A stretch of 64,000 nt of DNA, taken from contig NC_088780.1 of the NCBI RefSeq assembly GCF_958450345.1, forward strand, positions 168,622,726 to 168,686,725, written 5' to 3'. A program made the position numbers and the translations under genes. The first letter of the stretch is position 1. Each line of letters starts with the position of its first letter. The DNA comes from Calliphora vicina (taxonomy: Eukaryota > Arthropoda > Insecta > Diptera > Calliphoridae). This document shows positions 56,728-64,000 of the stretch, piece after piece. Under the pieces are notes generated by a model. It saw nothing but the letters and a program-made list of their open reading frames with translations, did not search any database and had not been told where the DNA came from.

Positions 56728-57475
56728 AGGGTTTTTGATTTCCCGACCTTTTCTGATTCCCGGTAATCGGGAAATTTTTGTCTACATTCCCGGTTACCCG
56801 GCTATTTCCGAAATATATAATAATACTGTAAATTAGGAATATTATAGCCAAATTTCATATAAAAGCTTAGTGTTATAATTAATAAATATCAGAGCTTCCA
56901 ATTAATTAATAAAATTATAGCTTAATTCACAAAAATCTTAATCCGTACTTAAAGAATGTCACCCATAATCCATTCATAATATTGAATTTTTTAGATTCAT
57001 TCCAATGCATTTGTTTAAACTGAATTAATTTTAAAGTTAATTAATAACAGAATTTATTCAAACTTTAAATGATTAAATTTTTGTTAAATCAAATCATTTA
57101 CAAAATTAATTGAAAAAATTGTCTTAAGCCTTTTTGTACTGGATTTGAATTGATGAAAAATTTTATCATTTCATAAATTTTTTAAGCTATTTTGTTATGG
57201 ATTTGAAGAAGAAATTTAAAGAAATTAGCATGGTTCAATAAGAAATAAATTCTATAAATAATGAATTCACTTTTTAAATTTTCAATAATAATTACTGCCG
57301 AGATATAAGCAAAAAACTGTAAAAAAAACTTTTACTGTTTTTTGGTGAAAAAATAGAGTTCTAACTTGTTTTCTATGTTTTTTCATCAGTTTTTAATTCC
57401 CGAGGTTCCCGACTAAAAATCCCGGGAATCGGGTAGTAAAAAATTTGTACCGGGAATTCCCGGGATAAAGACCCT
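56728..57475. mobile_element. CCCGGG-rich inverted-repeat element, copy 2
   Basis: The left end is AGGGTTTTTGATTTCCCG and the right end (reverse strand) AGGGTCTTTATCCCGGG. Near the ends lie CGGTTACCCGGC and GGTACCG-type blocks. The body is the reverse complement of copy 1 at 27,568-28,254, so the copies are inverted relative to each other. It is non-coding. The minus frame at 57,373-57,576 runs through the repeats. Confidence 0.75.
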
Positions 57476-57845
57476 AAGTGTAACAAAAAAGCATTTATAT
57501 GTGTTTTAAAATTCAGTATTTGTACTGAATTGGACTTATTTTTGAAAATTTTATATAAAAGTGTAGAAAATTGCATCTTCTTATGAAAAAATGTCAGTTC
57601 AAAGGGCTATACTGCATAATCATTTTATTGAAAATTCAAAAAAAATTTTCAAAAGTCCCAAGGATGGTATTTTTTATATTTTTAACAATAGTATTTACAT
57701 TATAAATATTTTAGAAGATATTAGCGCATTATTTAATTTGAATTTTAACGTTGTGATTTAAAAAATTGGACATAAATTTGAAATTTACATTAAAAGTAGG
57801 TCTAAAATGGGGGAATATAGTCCTTGCAGTAACACAAATTTTTAT
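57476..57845. other. Anonymous AT-rich DNA
   Basis: Nothing recognised. Confidence 0.45.
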
Positions 57846-58601
57846 TATACCCTACACCACCATAGTGGGGAGGGTATTATGCGTTTGTGCAGATGTTTGT
57901 AACGCCCAAAAATATTAGTCTAACACCCACCTTAAAGTATACCGATCGACTTAGAATCACTTTCTGAGTCGATTAAACGATGTCCGTCCGTCCGTCCGTC
58001 CGTCCGTCTGGTTGGCTGGCTGGCTGGCTGTCCATGTAAACCTTGTGCGCAGAGTACAGGTCGCAATTTTGAAGATATTTCGATCAAATTTGGTACATAT
58101 TACTTTTTCGGCCCAAGGACCAAGCCTATTGAAACTGGCTGAAATCGGTCCATTATCTCACCTAGCCCCCATACAAAGTCCCCTTGAAATTGTACTTTAT
58201 CGGTCATAAATGTCTAATTTATCTATGTATCTGCACAAATTTCGCTCCAAATAAGTTTTATATACACAAAATTCATGTCACCAAATTTTGTTACGATCGG
58301 TCCATAATTAGTCATAGCTCCCATATAGACCTGCTTCCGAAAATCACTTTAACGTGCTTAAATCGCTTAAAAATGTTGGTATACACACAAAATTCAACAT
58401 AGTTAAATTTAATATAGACATAAATCACACGACCTAATTTCAAGGCGATCGGTCCATAATTGGTCATAGCTCCCATATAAGGCCCACTTCCGAAAATCAC
58501 TCATGAATATAAATTATTGATTAAAGAAAAATATTTTTACTCATTTACTTGGTGTAGGGTATTATATGGTCGGGCTTGACCGACCATACTTTCTTACTTG
58601 T
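57846..58601 (+). mobile_element. DINE-like element, type 2, full length
   Basis: The best-preserved copy. TATACCCTACACCACCATAG is the start. A CCGT array of five or more units lies at about 57,984-58,006. The inner repeat GGTGTAGGGTATTATA is near the 3' end, then the hairpin ATGGTCGG/CCGACCAT, ending CTTACTTGT. It is 756 bp, against 759 bp for 21,254-22,012. Confidence 0.8.
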
Positions 58602-58751
58602 ATTATTTTTAATTTTTAGCATTTCCTATAAAGTTATCTTTCAGAGAAATGTAAATATATTAAACTCTTTATTAAAATTTCTCGTATAACTAAAAAAATA
58701 ATGAAAGCACTTTTTTTCGCCAAAAAAATTGGTTTATGAAAAAAAACTTGA

Positions 58752-58905
58752 ATTAAAAAAAAATTTCCGGATTTTGACCCCTTGTAGGTCCGTCTAACTA
58801 TGGCTTTATATACGTCGTTGCAAAGGCCTTTGAAATATCTAACATTAGATATCCATATTGTCTATATTGATAAGTATAAAATAGGTCAACAATCGAGGTA
58901 ATTTT
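58752..58905 (-). mobile_element. DINE-like type 1 fragment
   Basis: TTTTGACCCCTTGTAGGTCC, TATATACGTCGTTGCAAAGG and ATTAGATATCCATATTGTCT match the middle of the type 1 copies. It is cut at a mariner junction near 58,905. Confidence 0.6.
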
Positions 58906-60022
58906 TGTTTTACTTCTTTAATTTGATAAAAAGTGCTGCTGAAGCACACCGATTGCTCACCAAAACTTCGAAAATGTAGAATTTTGTGCCAACAAAGCGT
59001 CATATGCGGGAAGTTTTGTTTTCCTTTTTTAATTTGGTAAAAAGTGCAGCTGAAGCACACCGATTGCTCACCAAAACTTATGGTGAATGGTCGTGGATGG
59101 TGCGGTTCAAAAGTGGTGATTTTGACATGGAAGACAAAGATAACCCAGCCAAAAAAAGTTTGAAGACCAAGAATTAGAGGCATTACTCCATGGCATTACT
59201 CCATGAAGATTGAGCTTGCAAAATCATTGGGAACTACTCAAGCAGCAATTTCAAAACTTTTGCGAGCTGCAGGATTCATCCAAAATCAGGGAAATTGGGT
59301 AAAATACGAATAGTACCCAATTTCGAAAATCATTTTTGTACGGAATCATTACTTGTGATGAGAAATGGATGCATTGCGATAACCCGAAGCGTAAGAGATC
59401 GTATGTGAATAACCGCTAACCTGCCGAATCGACAACAAAGCCAAATATTCAAGGCGCTAAGGTAATGCTCTGTATTTGGTGTGAGCAAAATGGTCCTGTA
59501 TATAATAAGCTGCTGGAACATGTACCGAACGCAACTGATTCGTTTGAAGCGAGCATGAAGTGGTTAGGAAGTTTCGCCTCACCCGCATTTTAGTCCAGGG
59601 ACCAAATTACTGCATTCGATATCGAGTAAAATAGATCGTAATTTTCTTATTTGAGATTATGGCATTCGATATCGAGGAAAAAATTTAATACATTTTATCA
59701 TAATTTCGATATCAAAATCTTTTTTCGATACGATAGCTCATTCGATCACGAATGCGGTAATTTGGCCCCAGACCGTACCCCGTCGGACTACTATTTGTTT
59801 CGATCGATGCAGAACACTCTCTCTGGGATATGCTTCACTTTGGAATAGAGTATCCGGTATTGTCTTGATTCGTTCTTGGCCTCAAAAGATGAGCCGTTCT
59901 TTTGACTCGGAATCCATATGACATACTGGGCAATACTTTGAATAAATTAATATTTTACAAATGTTTCAATATAAAAGCTAAACATTTGAAAAAATCCCGC
60001 ATTTGTAACCCGAAGAAATCAA
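58906..60022 (+). mobile_element. mariner relic J, plus strand, with 111-bp head duplication and nested insert
   Basis: The start region is present twice (58,906-58,977 and about 59,021-59,090, offset 111 bp), both reading SAAEAHRLLTKT. Then come WSWMVRFKSGDFDMEDKD, the helix-turn-helix (GTTQAAISKLLRAAGF in a broken frame), and ITCDEKWMHCDNPKRKRS with the first catalytic aspartate. ESTTKPNIQGAKVMLCIWCE follows and then a deletion that removes the second catalytic region. The third catalytic block PSDYYLFRSMQNTLSGICFT is intact. A 170-bp element (59,599-59,768) is inserted between CAG duplications. The end is the usual 3' tail. Stops and the deletion inactivate it. Confidence 0.85.
59599..59768. 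mobile_element. 170-bp MITE nested in mariner J, CAG duplication
   Basis: The left end GGACCAAATTACTGCATTCG and right end (reverse strand GGGCCAAATTACCGCATTCG) match at 18 of 20 positions. CAG precedes and follows (59,596-59,598; 59,769-59,771), and removing the insert restores the mariner sequence seen in other copies (AGTCCAGACC). GG(G/A)CC ends with a 3-bp duplication fit PIF/Harbinger-type elements. ATTCGATATCGAG words recur inside. It is non-coding. Confidence 0.75.
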
Positions 60023-60670
60023 TTTGAAATTCATGTCAATTTACCTTGTTCTATTAGGAAATTACGGAAATAATTTCCTCAAAGTTCATCAAGATGCCTT
60101 AAAAAATACGAAACATTTTGCTTAAATTTATTTATTTCCATATCAGATGTAAGGCCAAAGAGCCAAATAGCTTCAGACTAAATCCATACTTTGACACAAT
60201 TAGAAATAATAAGTTAACCATAAACCCCCATTTTTTTTTTCCATACAAACACAACTGACAAGAAATAATAGTGATGATTGGCAGCAACCTTAACGACTGG
60301 AATTTGTAGAAAATATGAGAATCTTCTTTCAGTATATGGAATAATCGAATTCCATATTCTCTCCACTTTCATAATAAAAGTTCTGTGTATAATAAGAGTA
60401 GAATGCATTGGGTAGATTGATTATCGTATTGAACCTCTAAAAACAAATTTATCAGCCAAGTATGATTCTATGCTCCTTGTAGGAGTGAAAAGGAACAAAT
60501 ATATAAGTATGATTTTAAAATACAATATGATCTGTAAAATCATGCTAATTTCTAAAACAGTATAAATGTGACCTTTGACCTCTGCACTGAATGTTTTAAA
60601 AAAATTTAAAACATTAAAACTTTGGAGAATTTGTAATAATTTCAGTATATATTACAATCTTCCTCATACA
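60023..60670. other. Anonymous DNA
   Basis: No gene or repeat is recognised. The minus frame at 60,214-60,408 has no known domain. Confidence 0.4.
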
Positions 60671-61228
60671 TATATGAGGCATTTCACATCAAGTGAACCA
60701 ACTTTTGAAATCGATGTCTTCCGATCGGGATGAAAAGCACCAATGTTAGTTCTATTGGATAGTAATTCGGACACAATTTTTCAACAAGATCGGTCAAGAA
60801 CTCTCTGAGTTAGTGGAGGTCAAAATTTGACATTTTGGCCAAACAGGTGTTTTTTCTTATCCATGTAACTTATTACCTATTGTTCTTAGCAAAATGTGTC
60901 TCAAATTGTTTAGATAGCTATTTATGCAATCTTTCGGAAAAAAAATTAAAAAAAATAAATAAAAAATGTTTGACTTTTTTTTAAAAAAATGGCCCATTTT
61001 CAAAATGGGCCCTTTTTTATTTTTTTTAAGAAAGCTTAGGTCTTTTCCTAAGCGACCTATATGGTCGCTTAGTGGGATGCGAGTTTGATATCTAGCAAAA
61101 AAAAAATTTTGTAACTCAGGATATACAATTTTTGACTTTTTTTGCAAAATCAAAAACAAAAAATTTCATCCCGATCGGAAGACATCGATTTCAAAAGTTG
61201 GTTCACTTGACGTGAAATGCCCCATATA
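60671..61228. mobile_element. 558-bp element with about 66-bp inverted ends
   Basis: The left arm 60,671-60,738 and right arm 61,160-61,228 are reverse complements with few mismatches (TATATGAGGCATTTCAC; CAAGTGAACCAACTTTTG; ATCGATGTCTTCCGATCGGG). Two perfect hairpins lie inside: GGCCCATTTT/AAAATGGGCC near 60,991-61,011 and CTAAGCGACC/GGTCGCTTAG near 61,049-61,073. The 100-codon minus frame inside is low-complexity Lys/Phe and not a transposase. Close similarity of the ends suggests moderate age. Confidence 0.75.
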
Positions 61229-62159
61229 ATAAAATATAAAACATAATTTCCTAGCAGTCTAATGGCATTACACACCACTGTGCTTAATGCTATCTATTCC
61301 TCTATTCGAACATTAACACTTTCTTATTATTATTGTAAATATGTATGTACAAACATTTGAAATATGCAATTTATGTGAATGTGAAAATATACATATATTT
61401 CTTTTTCAATTGAAAACGAAAATTTGCATATTTATTTCAAGTAGTTTATAAACTCTTTTCCGCTTCGTTTCATATACAAAAAGGTTTTTTTTTTGTTTCC
61501 ACAGACCAAAAAGAGAAAATATGGAAATAAAAACTGAAACTCGAAGCCATTATTTTCATATTTCACATGCCACATTTTAATACTCGTATCAATAGCAATT
61601 TTTCTTGTAGCAATTTCAGATGTGCACATTCATATTTATTTTGAATTTTTTTTCTAATATTTCTTAGGATTTTTTTTCCTTTTTTTTTCTAAGAAAGAAA
61701 ATTGTTCTTTTGGTTGAAAAAAAAACATTCAATAAACATACTTTTATGGTCACCACACACATCCCACCACAACTAACATTTGTTGAGTGCTTTTAACGAC
61801 CTTGTTATGGTACTGAAACGAGGAAGAACACATTAAAAAAATGTTAACTTGTGATCATTGTACATATTTTGTAAGTATATTCTGTAGGATTTTACTATTT
61901 TCTTATTTTTTCTATAATCCTTAACATTCATTCAAACATACGAGTAAATAAAGTACAAGTTATGATGTGTCATATATTTCATTTTGGTATTTCAGTCCGG
62001 AGTGTATGGGCAGTGTGACAGTGTGACACATATACAAAACTACAAGAAGTAATGAAATACAAAATTCTTTGTAAAAAACTTTCGACCTAACTGAGGCAAC
62101 AATCTGAGAAAACAAACATTTGATAATTTCAACGATGTTACAAGTTTTCTACCAATATT
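61229..62159. other. Anonymous DNA, possibly host
   Basis: No gene is seen. It is mixed AT-rich sequence without repeat ends. Confidence 0.4.
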
Positions 62160-62385
62160 ATGGGCACTGTAATTATAATCACGATTCACATGATTGCAGC
62201 AATCATATTTATGACTGTAGTAATTAAGTATATGTTTGAGGTAATCATGTTTATGTTGGATCTTTATATCATAATATGTTGCTATCATATATGATTGCTG
62301 CAATCATGTGAATCGTAACTTTAACATATTATGGTTGCCGCAATCATATAAATAATTACAATAACCATAATATTGGAAACAAAAT
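62160..62385. mobile_element. CAGAG-family palindrome, termini lost
   Basis: The left arm CACGATTCACATGATTGCAG (62,180) and right arm CTGCAATCATGTGAATCGTA (62,298-62,317) form a near-perfect inverted pair about 80 bp apart. Outside them GGTTGCCGCAATCATATAAA and TACAATAACCATAAT match the 32,229-32,647 element. The terminal CAGAG sequence is absent. Confidence 0.65.
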
Positions 62386-62452
62386 TTTGCGGTGGTCATG
62401 TTCTGTGGATTTAGATTTTATTCGGAAATATGGAAGATTAGTCTAAATAAAA

Positions 62453-63121
62453 ACAAGTAAGAGAGCTATATTCGGCTGTGCCGAATCTCATATATCCTTC
62501 ACCAAATTATACTTCAAAATAAAAATTTTAAATATTTTTAGGTAAACAAAATTTATTTTTTCAAAATTAGTTTTTTTTAATTTTTTGTAACAAAAAATTT
62601 TTCGAATTATTTTTTTAAATTTTTTAAAATTAAAAAACAAAAAAAATTAAATTAAATTTTTTTTTTGTTTTTAAATTTTTTTTTTTAATATTTAGCGAAA
62701 AAAAACTGTTGGTGAAAAAAAATTCAGGTTAAAAAATATTTTTTCCGATTTTTACCCATTGTAGGTCCAACTTATGGTCTTATATACGTCGTTGCAAAGG
62801 TCTTTGAAATATCTATCATTAGATATCAATATTGTCTATATTAATGACTTAGTAATAAAAAATCGAGGTTGTCCTGGTTTTAAATAGAAACCGAGCCGGA
62901 AGAATTCCGCAGAATCATGTATGAATCATGTATGTAAGTTATTTGGGGGCTTCGGAAAGTTGATTTCAACAGACAGACAGGCGGACATGGCTTAATCGAC
63001 TCCGCTATCTATAAGGATCCAGAATATATATAGTTTATAGGGTCGGAAAATTATATTGTGGAAATTACAAACGGAATGACAAACTTATAAATACCTTTCT
63101 CACGAAGGTGAAGGGTATAAA
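62453..63121 (-). mobile_element. DINE-like element, type 1
   Basis: It begins ACAAGTAAGAGAGC, then a hairpin of ATTCGGC, TGT and GCCGAAT, followed by TCCTTCACCAAATTATA. Long A/T runs at 62,560-62,720 follow. The microsatellite CAGACAGACAGGCGGAC is near 62,970. It ends GAAGGTGAAGGGTATAA. It is the best-preserved type 1 copy, with a small deletion relative to 1,491-2,155 around 62,860-62,880. Confidence 0.7.
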
Positions 63122-64000
63122 AATGATTTTGGAAAAAAGAGATATTTGTAAGAACTAAAATGATTAAATATTTTATACGTAAATTGCTGGAAAAGAGGTA
63201 AGTGACGAATTGTAGCTTTTATTTAATGACACCCTGTCGTCCCATGTTTGGGAAGGATGTGGTCTATTAAGGATTCTAAAAAGAGAAGTGTTGGTAACAA
63301 AGCTATTTCTTTACAAATAAATACATACATGTTCTTCTCTAACTCCTATGTACGTACATACATATGTGTGTACATTGTACAACTAAATAAAATATATGTA
63401 TTTATGTATTTCAGTTTGTTGGTTAACACGTTTTCATACATTCTTAACAAGCATTTATTACAATGGCCATAAAGGCTCGTGTTGGTATTTTAACAACTTC
63501 CCATATTTTCCGGTTGGGGCTTTTTTTTTTGCACTTCCCATTTTGTTTGCAAGTTTTTATTATGTGTGACATATTAAGAAATTGTACTCTATTGTATTGT
63601 GTTCTGGTTGTATTTATTGTATTGAACAAAGTTATTTTTTATGTTTATTAAACATACGAGACGACTGTTTGGAAACATTCATGGTGTCACTCCCATAACA
63701 ACCAACAACGACCACTTCAAATATTTCTCACAAATGTCCATAAAAACGTATGATAAATATGCTCAATAATGAGAAGGAGCAGTATGATGACGACCGTAAC
63801 AAATGGATTATGTGTAGAGATATTTGTTAAATTAGAACGTGTTTATAATTTTAATTTAATCGGCAAAACAGATTAGTTAGTGTTTCTTATCTGTTATTGG
63901 CTTTGTTTTCTGGGAAAATATTTAATTGAGAATTAGTGAAGTTAAAACTAATTGTTATAAGGAGTGAGTTTTTAATTTTCCATACAAAAAAATAATAAAG
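63122..64000. other. Anonymous DNA, possibly host
   Basis: No gene is supported. Frames at 63,248-63,472 and 63,463-63,651 have no known domain and overlap an opposite-strand frame. TACATACATATGTG-type simple sequence lies near 63,325-63,370. Confidence 0.4.

Noticed and set aside
58845..59183. 112-codon minus-strand frame with an internally repeated peptide
   Set aside because: It is antisense to mariner J; the repeat reflects the duplicated mariner head.

Overview
The window is AT-rich, non-coding DNA of an animal, very probably a brachyceran fly. A calyptrate such as a blow fly or house-fly relative is my best inference. The reasons are the decayed mariner, Tc1-like, hAT and piggyBac transposases, short elements resembling the DINE-1/Helentron-associated elements of flies, CAA/CAG and CA microsatellites, and no tightly packed genes, ribosome-binding sites or operons. 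I found no host protein-coding exon I can defend, no tRNA or rRNA gene and no CRISPR array. Every reading frame with recognisable protein similarity belongs to a broken transposase.

Layout. 1-5.1 kb: a foldback element end, an inverted-repeat element (family Y) split by a DINE-like element, and a fragment of family X split by a second DINE-like type. 5.1-9.8 kb: anonymous DNA, two short inverted-repeat elements and a mariner relic. 9.8-15.9 kb: a mariner split by family X, a second copy of that same X/mariner junction between 44-bp direct repeats, a 1.36-kb element with perfect 37-bp ends, and another mariner relic. 16-20.6 kb: mostly anonymous DNA, a second Y copy and a strong GC hairpin. 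20.6-28.7 kb: two Tc1-like relics, each split by DINE-like elements, small TTAA- and TA-flanked elements, and a 1.84-kb hAT-like element holding a CCCGGG-rich element. 28.8-37.8 kb: foldback elements, a piggyBac relic, a Tc1-like element with long inverted ends and a large palindrome. 37.8-48.8 kb: the densest nest, with three mariners, a Tc1-like IR/DR element, DINE-like copies and several palindromic elements. 48.8-54.7 kb: two mariners, a Helitron-like end, a decayed hAT element that looks like the parent of the short element at 41.7 kb, and an unexplained GC-rich block. 54.7-64 kb: anonymous, locally GC-richer DNA that may be host sequence, a second CCCGGG element, DINE-like copies, a mariner with a nested 170-bp insert, and a 558-bp element with long inverted ends.

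The sequences between elements could be intergenic or part of a very large intron; the window cannot decide. All transposases seen carry stops, frameshifts, deletions or lost catalytic residues, so nothing here is likely to move on its own, although the short elements could be mobilised in trans. The main value of the window is its insertion chronology (element inside element) and several apparently uncharacterised non-autonomous families. I found no convincing new functional system. Homology calls rest on remembered family motifs, not on a database search.
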